Of a stretch of DNA of 64,000 nucleotides, positions 11,501 through 21,688 are shown one piece after another. A program made the translations under genes and the position numbers. The notes under the pieces were generated by a model. It ran no database searches. It had not been told where the DNA came from and saw nothing but the letters and a program-made list of their open reading frames with translations. The DNA is from Liquidambar formosana (lineage: Eukaryota > Streptophyta > Magnoliopsida > Saxifragales > Altingiaceae). Within the stretch, counting starts at the first letter, position 1. Every line of letters starts with the position of its first letter. Location: positions 8,482,333 through 8,546,332 of the forward strand of contig CM077831.1 in the NCBI GenBank assembly GCA_039720395.1, written 5' to 3'.

Positions 11501-11921
11501 TATTCGACAACCATTCGGGGTACTCCACAACTTGGAGGAAACCCGCGTCTAGTTGTTTAGTTACCTCTTCTTTTACTTTTAGAGCCCATTCTGGTTTTAA
11601 TCTTCTGAGTTTCTGCTTTATCGGCTTCTTTAGGGAATTAGTGGGGATATAGTGTTGCACAATATCGGGGTCGATGCCAGGCATGTCTTCATAAGACCAT
11701 GCAAAAGCCATAATGTTGGCTTTCAAGAGGGAGATCATCTTTTCTTTTTCAATGGGGGAGAGGGTTTTCCCAATTTTAACTATTCTTGGCAATTCATTCG
11801 TCCTTAAGTTGATTGATTCCAATTCATCCATATTAGGTTCGGTGATGCCCCTTTTCCTTTGCTCAACGAGCTCCGGGGGGACATCGTTCCTAGGATCTAT
11901 ATCCATGCCATAAATATCCAT
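8574..11921 (-). CDS. Pol polyprotein of element A: RT, RNase H, archaeal-type RNase H, integrase
   Basis: This 1115-aa frame is uninterrupted. Approximate order: RT with VPVPKKDGKVRMCVDFRDLN, FMDGFSGYNQI and catalytic YVDDMIVKS; Ty3-type RNase H (LYLTVTETATGAMLAQY); a second RNase H with YFDGAANKKGYGIG, NNIAEYEA, FGDSALI and NQFADALA, giving the D-E-D-D residues; then an integrase HHCC zinc finger and a core with WGIDIIGQ, ISDNGQHF and AVEAANK (D-D-E). It ends in GGPYIIKEIL without a chromodomain. RT plus a second archaeal-type RNase H marks the Tat lineage. The start ATG 11921 is also reached in frame by splicing the 12111-11941 intron. Compared with B a few residues after the LLCV motif are missing. 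It is the only intact pol here. Confidence 0.95.
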   Translation of the reverse strand: MDIYGMDIDPRNDVPPELVEQRKRGITEPNMDELESINLRTNELPRIVKIGKTLSPIEKEKMISLLKANIMAFAWSYEDMPGIDPDIVQHYIPTNSLKKPIKQKLRRLKPEWALKVKEEVTKQLDAGFLQVVEYPEWLSNIVPVPKKDGKVRMCVDFRDLNAASPKDDFPLPHIDVLVDSTVGHALLSFMDGFSGYNQIKMAPQDMEKTAFITQWGTYCYKVMPFGLRNAGATYQRAATTLLHDMIHKEVEVYVDDMIVKSVDREGHFKALEKFLERAKKYNLCLNPQKCAFGVTAGKLLGFMITQRGIEVDPGKIKAIVEMEPPSTEKQIRGFLGRVQYISRFIANLTMVCEPIFKLLKKGVPKVWNEECQEAFETIKRYLSNPPILVPPRQGAPLLLYLTVTETATGAMLAQYLEGSTKENAIYYLSKKMTDYEVKYNAIEKACVALVWATQKLRHYMMSFEVFLISRMDPLKYLVERPVLSFRTARWSILLNEFDIKYVNQKSIKGSVIADYLASCPVSSSAPFNDQFPDEDVLEIGRKTWRVYFDGAANKKGYGIGVLLVSPEEAFTPLAVKLGFEATNNIAEYEACILALEAALELGIKELEVFGDSALIICQIKGEWKTRDEKLLPYHAYLEALTKEFSEIEFNYLSRNKNQFADALATLASMVEIPEGGNVKPLVIECRDKPVYCCAIRGGEVNDGHPWFHDIKKFIEEREYPEGASRIDRKTLRRLASHYVLCGGKLYRRSYDGIHLLCVAEHLIKEIHEGTGAPHMNGYMLAKKIMRLGYYWSTMERDCHAHVKKCHKCQLFASGQHLPSMPLTSMSSLWPFAVWGIDIIGQIKPKASNGHEYILVAIDYFTKWVEAASFKTLNSKKVAQFIQHSIIYRYRVPHEVISDNGQHFQKETHELLQKYGIAHHLSSPYHPQTNGAVEAANKNIKKILQKTADSHTDWHEKLPLALWGYRTSIGSSTGATPYSLVYGMEAVLPVELEVPSLRVAVESQITEVDWVKSRYDELALLDQRRLRALYHVQGYQRRVARAFNKHVKDRGLKKGDVVLKEIRAPVFDPRGKFKPSWGGPYIIKEILPAGAVRLMDLDGIEFARPTNLDQLKKYHV

Positions 11922-11940
11922 AGAGGAGAGAAAAGAGACA

Positions 11941-12111
11941 CTGCATATATAGAGAAAGAAAGCACACTTTATTGACTAGGAATAAAGGGAATGACACACA
12001 AAAGAAAGAAGGAAAACAAACAAATCTGTATCAATACTATGACTCCACAAAGTGAGTAAAGTAGATACATCTTATTGAATTAGGGAAATATTACTAAACT
12101 AAGACACCTAC
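11941..12111 (-). other. Predicted PRO-RT intron, element A (171 bp)
   Basis: On the minus strand the donor TT|GTAGGTGTC lies on the last sense codon of Gag-Pro and the acceptor is ATATGCAG|TGTCTC. Removal deletes the TAG stop (12110-12108) and joins Gag-Pro to Pol in one frame (...SSF-VSFLSSMDIYG). The same design is in B (21927-22104). A spliced intron at this place is known for Ogre elements; here it is predicted only. Confidence 0.7.
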
Positions 12112-14334
12112 AAGCTGCTATCAGGTAGGCCAAGGTCTTCTTCTTCATGGATCTCTGCAATGACACCTCATTCAAGGTACCAATTCAGGAATGGCACGGT
12201 AGCATGGCTAATGGATGAACCCTGGAGTTCTTCAATGGTCGAGTCTTCCACGGTGAGGATCATGTCTTGGAACATTTCAGTCATAGCCCCCGCATCAAGG
12301 TTCTCTGCCCAGTCTTCCTCTTTCTTTTCCCAGAACTCATCATTGATGGCTTCATCATCCACCATTTCAACTGTGATTGGATACCATTCGGTGAAGAAGA
12401 TTTCACAACCCGGAACTCAGATCTTGGTAGCTTGGTCAAAGGTGGGCTCTGGAAACCCGCAATATAGAAAATCATCCCCTTCTTTGACGAAGTAACCATT
12501 CAAAGTAGGTCGATATGGCGAGATCTTCAGGTCTGGCACCCTTCCCTCGGCTTTGGCTCTTACTTTCTCTTTGTTCCTCTTCAGCATTTCCGCATAATCA
12601 TTTTTGGAGGGCTCATATCCTAACCCAAAAGTATATGAGGTGACACGGCTTTGAATAGACGTAGGGATCCCTTGTTGGCGACGCCCTAGCCCCATGCCTG
12701 GAAAGAAACTCATCCTTCTCATGATTTCACCAATATGCAAGTTGCCATGGGGGCAAAAGTCCAAGGGTATTAATTCACCCTTTTCGAGCTCTTTCTCAAT
12801 GCATTGGACATAGTCAAACCCAGATAGCGGTATCGCTGCTGATTCGGGTTGTATCTCACATATAGGCACACCTGCGAGTTTCAATTCATAGTCCCCTTGA
12901 AGCGTTACTATGGCTCCTTCATAAGGAAACTTCACCTTTTGATGGAGTGAAGATGGCACAGCCCCAGCAGGATGGATCCAAGGTCGGCCCAACAGCAAGT
13001 TGAAACATGACGGCACATCCAACACTTGGAATTCCACCCTAAATTCAGTGGGTCCCATGATAAGAGGCAAAGTAACTACCCCTATTACTTCTCGGCGGGT
13101 GTTGTCATAAGCTCTTACGGTCTGCCCGGATGGCGTGAAATCAGTGGGTCCCAAACCCAAAACAGTGGCAGTTCAGAGAGGACATACATTCAGTGCAGAC
13201 CCATTGTCGATAAGAACGGTGGGAACCCTCTTCCCCATAGTGTCAACGGTCACATAGAGAGCTTGAGAATGGCTCGGCCCGCTTTTAGGTAGGTCCACAT
13301 CAGTGAACACGATGGTTGAGTTCTTGGGAGTTGGATTCACCAAATGTACCAATCCCTCGGGGGATGTGTCAACAGGCACTTGTATCTGATTCAACAGTTT
13401 CAACACGGTCTGTCTGTGCTTATGCGAGGCCATGAGCAAACCCCAAATAGTAATGTTGGCATTGGTCTTCTTCAGCTGCCTAAGCACTTCATCCTCTTCT
13501 TCTTGCAAGTTAGGACGCCTCTGCCCTTCCAAATCTTCCAACGGATTTTCAGATTCTAGGTGGGGGGGCTTGAAATGACGACCCCCTCTGGTTATATGGT
13601 CCAACTCATCATCGCTAGCCCATATGTCATGGACTTCCTCGGAGTCATTCATCAAGTCATCCTATTCTATCATGTCAATGCTCTCCATCTCTGTCGGCAA
13701 GTCATCCCAACCTGAAGGGACTATCGGCTCATCTGATATCGGACTTGGGCTTGAGTACAGCACATAGTAATCATATTTCCCCGACGCTTCACCTAATAGG
13801 CCAACCTGAGGATCCCCTGCTTCATATCTTTCTTTCAGCTCTTGTTGAATAGATTTCTTTGGCAACAACAAAACCTTTTGATCAATGAGGTCTTGAATGA
13901 TCTTCTTTAGTATGGAACAAGCCTCGGTGTCATGACCGGGTGCACAATGGTATTGGCAATATTGGTGAGGGGTTGAGGGCCTTGGCTTTGGTGGAAGTGG
14001 CATGATAAGGCTGTTATTGCGGCAAATGGTGAAGAGATGGGTTAAGGTCATGGGGAGTGGAGTGTATTGTCTTATGGGATGGCGAGGGTGAGAGGATTCA
14101 ACCCCAATGGCATTTATGGTGTTAGGTGGGGGTGTGTTGTTGTGTGATGGGAGAGGATTACGGGTGACATTTGGATGGGTTGGTGGTGAAATGACTTGCT
14201 TGTCAATGAGGTCTTGGACTTGGTGGCGAAGGCGAATACAGTGATTGGTGGCATGGCCTTTGGATTGGTGGTACTTGCAGTACTCATTCTCATTGTAGCT
14301 CTTGGGTAAGGGATTTGGTGGAGGTCTTGGGTCG
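12108..14334 (-). pseudogene. Gag-Pro of element A, C-terminal part, several nonsense codons
   Basis: This continues the gag-pro frame interrupted by B. It carries both CHHC knuckle-like motifs (YCKYHQSKGHATNHC; YCQYHCAPGHDTEAC), the protease motif LIDNGSALNV, a G-patch-like segment (FFPGMGLGRRQQGIP) and an acidic C-terminus with KKEEDWAENLD. One frame runs throughout, but stops replace conserved residues: TAG 13664-13662 (W in B), TGA 13175-13173 (R), TGA 12419-12417 (R) and TGA 12170-12168, before the normal TAG at 12110-12108. No frameshift is needed. Gag-Pro is therefore dead although pol downstream is open. Confidence 0.88.
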
Positions 14335-14339
14335 AGTGG
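14335..14339. repeat. Target-site duplication of element B, left copy (AGTGG)
   Basis: AGTGG directly precedes the TG of B's 5' LTR and is repeated at 34975-34979 directly after the CA of the 3' LTR. It proves B inserted in A's gag. Confidence 0.95.
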
Positions 14340-15053
14340 TGTCACACCTCATTTTTGCCACCTGTTACCTTAGCTAGGGTTTGTCATTGCATGTGTCATT
14401 TTGTTTCCTTTTTGAGTCTAATCTTTTGCATTGAGTTTCTAGGGTCCTAAGGATGGTGTGTATGAATTTTGGTTCGATTTGGAGTTGATCTTGAGGGTTA
14501 ATAAGAACTTTTGTGACTTGAGGGGCATAATCGTCTTTTAGGTCACAGACTTTCCATTTGACCTTGAAATGATCTCCAAGTTGCCAATTGGAGTTCATAT
14601 GATTGCATTTGAGGTATTTATGGGTTCAATTCGATGAATTGAAGGTTCGGGATTAGAATGGCTCAACAAGGCTCAGGTTGGCTAAGAGACCTATTTCGGG
14701 TTAGCTCGAATTGGCTTATGATTTTCACTCCATGACTACTCATGTGACCTTGATTAGTCTTAATTTCATCCCCAAATGTGTTTAGGAAGGTTGAATTTCG
14801 AATTGGAAAGCATTCGGTGCGACCCCATGTGCATACCTAGCTAAGCGATGGTGAGGCATAGCGGTTAACCACCTTTGTAGGACTCAACCATGCAGCCATG
14901 GCTAGGGTTTCTTGCCCTCAAGTGACTCAAATTACATTCCCCTTCGAAACACGGTCGTTTTGGCTTTCGTTTCGTCAAAATCGGAGTTCATTTGGGCTCT
15001 GAAACACATTTGGAAGCCGAAAGGGTTCAAAAATGGGCTGAGGATGACATGGC

Positions 15054-15133
15054 CTCGGGTGACCACCCAGGCCTGGGCGGCTAGCCGCCTGGGCCCAGGT
15101 GGCTAGCCGCCCAGCCCCAGGTGGTCACCCGAG
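15054..15133. promoter_or_regulatory. 80-bp GC-rich palindrome (5' LTR of B)
   Basis: It starts CTCGGGTGACCACCCAGG, ends GGTGGTCACCCGAG and has centre GGGCCC. It lies about 190 bp upstream of the LTR TATA box. Arms match except for a few bases. See 27257-27337 and 30550-30626 for copies ahead of the two antisense genes of the same element. Confidence 0.85.
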
Positions 15134-15320
15134 CCACTTTCCTATTTTGAGCTTTGACGCGGCTCCTTCCCTATTTCCTCGGATTTGCTCGCCTTTAGCC
15201 GCCATTTAACCCTAATTTCAGCCCTTTTTGACCTACTTGAGCCCCAAGGGAACCTCTAAGAGCCCTTGGATCAATCCCTAGGGTTTTAATCCCAACCATT
15301 GAGGGTTTTCCCTCAATCCC

Positions 15321-15328
15321 TATAAATA
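15321..15328 (+). promoter_or_regulatory. LTR TATA box, element B
   Basis: TATAAATA within CCCTATAAATACCCCC, identical in the other LTRs of this subfamily. It should drive genomic RNA synthesis from the 5' LTR. Confidence 0.75.
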
Positions 15329-15648
15329 CCCCCTTATACTTCAGCAATAGGGGAGGCCACTTGGAGAGAAAATTCTGAAGTGTGAGGCATGTGTGAGACT
15401 TGGAGGCTATGGCAGCCATCCTTAGGGTAGTTTAACCTATACTTTGAGTGAGAGAGTGTGAGAGTAAGCTTGGAGGAGGGCTGGAGCATTGCTTGAAGGC
15501 TTGAAGGAAGGAACTCCCAGCAGTACACAAGAGAAGGAGGACTCCCTACAGCAGCAAAAGGATACTTCACCATAGGTATTCCCCCCTTCCTCCTCTTCTC
15601 TCTTTTAAAGTCAGGGTTTTTGCATAGAATAGGATGATTGCATATCAA

Positions 15649-16340
15649 AGCTTGTGTTTTTATCACGTCTTGTTGCTTCCATGCATGTTTAGGATCATAT
15701 TTGTGGGCTGTTTAGTATGCTAGGATGTTATTCCATGTGATTTACTGCATGTTTGGGACTTTAGGGTTTCTTAGGTGCTTAAAATGGTTTTCTGCATGAA
15801 ATAACTCTTTGGTATATTAGAGCTTGTGTTTTTATCATGTCTTGTTGCTTCCATGCATGTTTAGGATCATATTTATGGGCTGTTTAGTATGCTAGGATGT
15901 TATTCCATGTGATTTACTGCATGTTTGGGACTTTAGGGTTTCTTAGGTGCTTAAAATGGTTTTCTGCATGAAATAACTCTTTGGCATATTAGAGCTTATG
16001 TTTTTATTGTGTTTTGTTGCTTCCATTGGAATGTATGCATGATTAGGATAATATTTATGGGCTGTTTAGTATGCTAGGATGATGTTCCATGTGATTTGCT
16101 GCATGTTTGGGATTCTAGGGTTTCCTTAGTGCTGAAATGGAGTTTATGTTTAGAATGGCTATATTTCATGTGCAAGCTTGTATTTTTCTCATGTGTTGAT
16201 GCTTCTATGGATTAATATGCATGATTAGAATGATATCTATGGTGAGTTTTGCATGATTTAGGGTTATTTCATTGGATTTTATGCACTAGTGTGATTCTAG
16301 GGTTTTCATTATCCTTGTGTGGGTTTAGTTGCATATAGCA
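15649..16340 (+). repeat. Tandem units of about 172-182 bp within the LTR
   Basis: Units begin with AGCTTGTGTTTTTATC-like sequence at 15649, 15821, 15993 and 16175. Each contains TGCATGTTTAGGAT and TGCATGTTTGGG-like segments and an AGGGTTTC telobox-like motif. The first two are nearly identical, the last two more diverged. The array also occurs in the 3' LTR (about 32992-33690) and in C. Confidence 0.8.
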
Positions 16341-16697
16341 TGATAGCTTAGGGTATTTCCTTGTGTTTTCTTCATAGTTGATATATATGTGCTGCATATT
16401 TGACTATGATATTTCTAGTTGATTTTAGGGTTTTTTGCATGTCATTGCATGTGGGGTTGAATTAGGGTTTTAGTTAGCTTATGATTCATGTTGTTGCATG
16501 ACTCGTGGTTGATGTTGAGCCTTATTTCAATTCTGTCCAGATCTGTTATTTGTCCTTGATATGATATTTTGAGCATGTGTTAGCCCATGTTTGGGCATGA
16601 TAATAGCTTGATTTGGCATCTAGCTTGTTTGGTTGGCATTTTTGGTATGTTTTGCATGGAAATTGCAGGTGCTTTGACAGGTACAACAGGTGCAACT

Positions 16698-16778
16698 ACC
16701 CCACCAATGTGGGGTGGTTATTTTGGCTATTGTGAGATGAAATCTTACAAATAAGGTAATTACCCTATGCAATAGGGT
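16698..16778 (+). promoter_or_regulatory. Twin hairpins with different stems just before the LTR splice donor
   Basis: Hairpin 1 has arms ACCCCAC and GTGGGGT with loop CAAT (16698-16715). Hairpin 2 has arms ACCCTAT and ATAGGGT with loop GCA (16762-16778). Both are preceded by AAYT and followed by GGTTA. The stems differ but each pairs perfectly. They lie about 30-110 nt upstream of the donor AAG|GTAAGTA. Confidence 0.65.
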
Positions 16779-17097
16779 GGTTACTTTGACAGGTTGCTTT
16801 TGCTTAAGGTAAGTAGGGTATGAGGGTGCCCCAATTCACCCTTCTTTCCTTTCTTTGAAACTTTCCCTTTCTCCCCCCTAGGGTTGTTTCCTAATAGGGG
16901 AATATGGTGATTCCTATAGTATCCTTTCAATAAAAAATACCTTTTAAATCAAAGTTTCCATCTTTTATCAAAATTCCATATTTTACCAAAAATCTTTTGA
17001 GAATCATTTATTTTGGAAACTTACCATGTTTTACTTGAAAGGAAACTTAGGGTTTACCATAGGCCTTGATTAGGTTATAACCCAATTCCCTTTCGAA

Positions 17098-17189
17098 CTA
17101 CGTGGACTTTGATCCATGTATTTCCATACATGGTACGTAGGCGCTCTTCATGATGTTCAAGTCCGCCCTAGGATACTAAGTATCCTAGG
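17098..17189 (+). promoter_or_regulatory. LTR 3'-end stem-loops
   Basis: An outer pair CTACGT / ACGTAG (17098-17140) encloses the stem CCATGTAT / ATACATGG. It is followed by the stem CCTAGGATACT / AGTATCCTAGG around one base (17167-17189). The outer pair and its context GAACTACGTGG...TACGTAGGC recur in the pol/antisense spacer of A, B and E. Confidence 0.65.
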
Positions 17190-17633
17190 TTTTCTCCCCC
17201 CTCTTTCTTTTTCTGTTTTTCTTTGATTTACTTGATTATATGGATGAATGGATGAATGATATGCATGCTGTCTTGTGATGATAACTGTTGATTTGTGTGT
17301 GATTAAGACTTTGATTTAGCCCAATTAAATTAAGAGACCGTTTAGGGCGATATGGGTGCCTATAGGCTTTGCCTAGAACCTTCCCATATCGTAACTTAGC
17401 CTCCGAATCCCCGATTTCTCTGGTTTCCAAAAGATCATTTGCCTTTCCATTTTTAAATATGGAGTCAATCTTTTGTTTTCCTAAAACAAAACTGTTTTAG
17501 GGTTTTCCTTATTTCCTTTAAAAAATAAGGTGGCGACTCCTTTTCCTTTTTCAAACCCAAAACCCCTCGTGGGCCTTTCTTTACTTTTAAACCGCCCCGT
17601 GGGCCCTTAACGCGCTTTTTAGGGTTCACAGAC

Positions 17634-17651
17634 TGGCGACTCCGCTGGGGA
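17634..17651 (+). promoter_or_regulatory. Primer-binding site, element B
   Basis: TGGCGACTCCGCTGGGGA starts three bases after the LTR. TGG should pair with a tRNA CCA end. The exact tRNA species was not verified. Confidence 0.88.
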
Positions 17652-18364
17652 TTTGTGGGCTAGACTCTATACAATTTGATTGGGCTAAGTTAATTTCTTT
17701 TGTTTAATTAAAATCAATCACATTGCATTCGCTTGATTGTGTGCTTTCATTTATTGCATTGTGTGCGCAAACTCTTGCATGTTAGGATCGATGTCCCTTG
17801 CCACTGACGGGCCTAGCCTCAACCTTGGTTTTCCTGATTCCATGAGTTGGGGCGAAAGCTCTCAACCTCTCTTGCCAAGTACCCTTGGGTATATTAAATG
17901 AGTTAATCACGTACTGCTGGACCCACGCGGCGTTCCTGATGCCACATGTGGTTACGTATAAAGATTGCTCAAGCAAGTGAAGGACCCCAGCCTACCCTAT
18001 CATTAGTCCATATAGACAGACTTGTAGGGCACTATGGTTTCACCCTTATGCACCCACATTGTTTGTAATGATATCATGACCGTGTTTGTGATGTGCTTAA
18101 TGGAAAAATTAATAGAGGACCTTTGCACCCTATATCCTTAATACGTACCTTTCGCCCATGACCCTTGCAAAGGTGATTGGATTAAAAGGGACTAATTGAG
18201 TATATATGGCGTGAAGTCATTGAGACAAATATGGAAGCCTAGGACATACCCTTAGGATGAGAGACTGATTGTTCCCTTTCTTAGAGGAGTGAGAAGACGT
18301 ACTGGCTTGGATCCGCGACCAGCAAGGGCGCTTAGTGAAGATTGATTCTACCAACCAGTCCGAC
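17652..18364 (+). other. Element B 5' leader
   Basis: This non-coding leader ends at the gag ATG. In its last 68 bases the gag frame is open above the ATG and conserved with A and C. No other gene is seen; it is near-identical in order to 2731-3456. Confidence 0.7.
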
Positions 18365-21300
18365 ATGGCCGATGAAGCAACTAGTGAAGGGGGTTTTGAT
18401 GTTGAGACTTGTTTGAAGGCTATCATGACCAAGCTTGATTACACCACTGATGTATCCGAGAGAGCATTGAAAATGGCCTAAGATATCCAACATAAGATGT
18501 CCGAACCCGAACAGAATAATGGCCGTACCCCGGGGGATAACACCGAAAACGGGACCCAGTCTGGAGAAGGCACTAAGACCAATGATGGGGGAAGCACTCA
18601 GCCTAAAGGGAATGAATCACCTGAAGTTTTTAACCTAGAAGGGGGAAGTAAAGGGAAGACCTCTGATACAGACTCTGTGTTGGCTAGTAAGGTAGAAGCC
18701 TTGGAGAGAACTATAAAGGGAATCCGTAGGACAGATGACATGGTGGATGTACGTACCCTATCTTTGTTTCCTCAAGCTCGTATTCCACTACAATTCAAGA
18801 TGCCCGAATTAGAAAAGTTTGATGGAACGGGTTGCCCCAAGACCCATTTGAAGATGTACGTGCGGGCTATGCACCCTCGAGGAGCGACAGATGAACTCTT
18901 GGCCCAAATGTTCCATGAAACCCTAGCCACTTCTGCCTTAAAGTGGTTCCTAGCCTTGGATGAGAATAGAACTCGAACTTGGGAGGACATATGTAATGAG
19001 TTTTCAGAGCACTACAAGTACAACACTGAGGTGGATGTCACAAGAAGGGACCTAGAGACTACAAAACAAGGGGCCAATGAGACTTTCTCTGCTTTCATTA
19101 CAAGGTGGAGGCAAAAGGCCTCGAAAATGGCAGATAGACCGAATGAGGAAGATCAGATTCAGTTGGTGGTTAAGAACCTATTGCCGGTGTATCACAAGCA
19201 CCTCTTTGCTCACTACTTCCCTAATTTCAAGGCTCTTATCGGAGCAGGTACACAAGTTGAGGATGCCATAGCTGATGGGTCAATCAAGACAGAAGAAGTC
19301 CAAAAGAGCCGCAGGCCAAACTTTGCTGGGAAAAACAATGCCGAGGTCAATGCCATAGCCCAACCCATTCAACCTATCTCCCTAAATGACACCAACCCAC
19401 CTCGCCAATTCACCGAGCTGCATATGCCACTTGAGAAAGTACTTAAAAAGCTAAAAAGTCGAGGCCTGTTGAAACCTCTCGACCCAAGACCACCACCAAA
19501 CCCATTGCCCAAGAGTTACAATGAGAATGAATACTGCAAATTCCACCAAGCCAAAGGTCACTCAACCAACCGTTGCTATCGCCTTAGGCATGAGATCCAA
19601 GACTTACTTGACAAACAAATCATCTCACCACCAACTCCACCAAATCGCCCAAATGTTACCCAAAATCCACTTCCCTCTCATAATTCATCCAACTCCATAA
19701 ATGCCATTGAAGCCGACCCATCTCGACCTTGCCTACCCATAAGACAATATACCCCGTTACCCATGTCCTTGACCCAAGCCTTTCACCAATGCTACAACCA
19801 AGGCCTTATCATACCTCACCTTCCAAAGCCAAGACCCCAAACACCCCATCAATATTGCCAATACCATGGTATACCCGGCCATGACACTGATGACTGTGCT
19901 ATGTTGAGAAAGGTCGTTCAAGACCTCATTGATCAAAAGACCCTACAATTGCCAAAGAAGTCCATCCAACAGCAGTTGAAAGAAAGGTATGAAGCAGGAG
20001 ACCCTCAGGTGGGGTTATTGGGAGAACCTTCGGGGAAGTTTGATTACTATGTGCTTTATCCTGATCCATTGCCAAGTGAGCCCATAATTCCTACGGGCTG
20101 GGATGATATACCCGAAGAGGTGCAGATGGAGGACATTGACATGATTGAATGGGATGACCTGATGGGTGACACAAATGAAATTGATGACATATGGGCTAGT
20201 GATGAAGAAGTAGACCACATGACAAGAGGGGGCCGCCATTTCAAGCCTCCGCACTTGGAATCTGATAATCCACTGGGTGAGTTAGATAAGCGCCTTGATG
20301 TGCAAGAAGAAGAGGATGAAGTACTCCGACAATTGAAGAAGACCAATGCCAATATCACCATATGGGGCTTGCTTATGGCCTCTCACAAGCACAGACAGAC
20401 AGTGTTGAAGTTGTTAAATCAGATACAGGTTCCGGTTGATTTGTCCCCTGAGGGATTGGTGAATCTAGTAAACCCTGCTCCGAAGAATTCCACTATAGTG
20501 TTCACAGAGGCGGACTTACCTAAGAGTGGGCCAAGCCACTCCCAAGCCTTGCACATAACCGTTGACACCATGGGGAAGAGGGTTCCCATAGTTTTGATTG
20601 ATAATGGTTCCGCATTGAATGTATGTCCCTTGAGAACTGCAACTGTTTTGGGCTTGGGGCCCACCGATTTCACTCCATCTGGGCAGACAGTGAGGGCGTA
20701 TGATAATACCCGTAGAGAAGTAATTGGGATGATCATTCTACCTTTAATCATGGGACCCACGGAGTTCAGAGTGGAGTTTCAAGTCTTGGATGTGCCGTCA
20801 TGTTTCAATCTGTTATTGGGAAGGCCTTGGATTCATCCCGCTGGGGCTGTACCATCATCATTGCATCAAAAGGTAAAGTTCCCACATGAGGGAGCCATTG
20901 TCACACTTCAAGGGGATTATGATTTGAAAATGGCGGGTGTACCCATATGTGAAATAAAACCAGAATCAGTTGAGATACCCTTGTCGGGGTTTGAGTATGT
21001 GCAATGCATTGAAAAGGAGTTGGAAAAGGAAGAACTGATCCCCCTTGACTATTGTCCCCATGGTAATTTACATGTTGGTGAGATAATGCGGAAAATGAAT
21101 TTCTTCCCGGGTATGGGCCTAGGGCGTCGCCAACAAGGAATTCCCCATTCTATTCAAAGCCGGGTTGTTTCCTACACTTTTGGGTTAGGATATGAGCCCA
21201 CTAAGAATGACTATGCAGAAATGACAAGGAGGAATAAGGAGAAGGGAAAAGCTAGAGCAGAAGGAAGGGCGCCAGACTTTAAGATTTCACCATACAGGCC

Positions 21301-21688
21301 GACTCTGAATGGCTATTTCATCAAGGAAGGAGATGACTTCCTGTACTGTGGGTTCCCAGAGCCTATGTTCAATCCAACAACCAAGATCAGAATCCCGGGA
21401 TTTGAGATTTTCTTCACTGAGTGGTATCCAATCACCGCCGAAATGGTGGATGATGAAGCCATCAATGACAGTTATTGGGAGAAGAAAGAAGAAGATTGGG
21501 TGGAGCACATGGATTCTGAAACCATGGTCACTTTGTTCCAAGACATGGTCCTTACCATAGGGTTTGAAGGTGTACAAGAGGAAGAGCCATCACACTATTG
21601 CACTTTTTACCCAAGTTTGATCCAGCATTGGCAGATAAGGATTTTTGTGACAAGTACTTTACAGATGGGCCGAATCCTCAGAGCTTGA
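18365..21688 (+). pseudogene. Gag-Pro polyprotein of element B, early nonsense codon
   Basis: The frame starts at ATG 18365 (MADEATSEGG). TAA at 18479-18481 replaces the CAA seen in C; otherwise it is open for over 1060 codons. It contains the gag domain, two CHHC knuckle-like motifs (YCKFHQAKGHSTNRC; YCQYHGIPGHDTDDC), the protease motif VLIDNGSALNV and a G-patch-like FFPGMGLGRRQQGIP. Near the end (about 21590) a frameshift diverts the frame to a TGA at 21688; the proper C-terminus continues in another frame (21598-21930). The acidic segment around EEDWVEHMDSETM (21487-21525) is repeated in that part. Confidence 0.88.

Larger units (their letters stand above)
14340..17630 (+). repeat. 5' LTR of element B (3291 bp)
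   Basis: It starts TGTCACACCTCATTTTTG and ends AGGGTTCACA, followed after three bases by the PBS. Internal landmarks are the GC palindrome (15054-15133), TATA box (15321-15328), tandem units (15649-16340), twin hairpins (16698-16778), splice donor at 16808/16809 and the 3' stem-loops (17098-17189). AAACCCTA-type teloboxes (here as TAGGGTTT) are frequent. Minus-strand open frames at 15334-15666 and 17236-17430 recur in every LTR copy only because the copies are near-identical; I do not regard them as genes. Confidence 0.95.
16809..18296 (+). other. Candidate leader intron spanning LTR end and PBS (element B)
   Basis: The donor CTTAAG|GTAAGTAGG is a strong match to the plant consensus and conserved in A (CACTCAG|GTAAGTGGG, donor G at 37753) and C (4284). 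The acceptor GAGAAG|ACGTACTGGCTTGG aligns with CCATAG|ACGTACTGGCTTGG in A (exon resumes 36154). After the junction no ATG precedes the gag ATG, whereas the unspliced leader has many. This is inference without RNA data. Confidence 0.4.

Noticed and set aside
15334..15666. A 110-codon minus-strand frame in the LTR, with copies at 32675-33007 and near 5442-5951
   Set aside because: It overlaps the TATA and leader region, has no recognisable domain, differs in length between copies because of small indels, and has no initiation context of its own.
17236..17430. A 64-codon frame repeated in every B/C/F-type LTR (also 3657-3851, 34580-34774, 62835-63242 in part)
   Set aside because: It is identical only because the LTRs are nearly identical; it is antisense to the LTR, overlaps the LTR hairpins, and is not preserved as a frame in the diverged A LTR.
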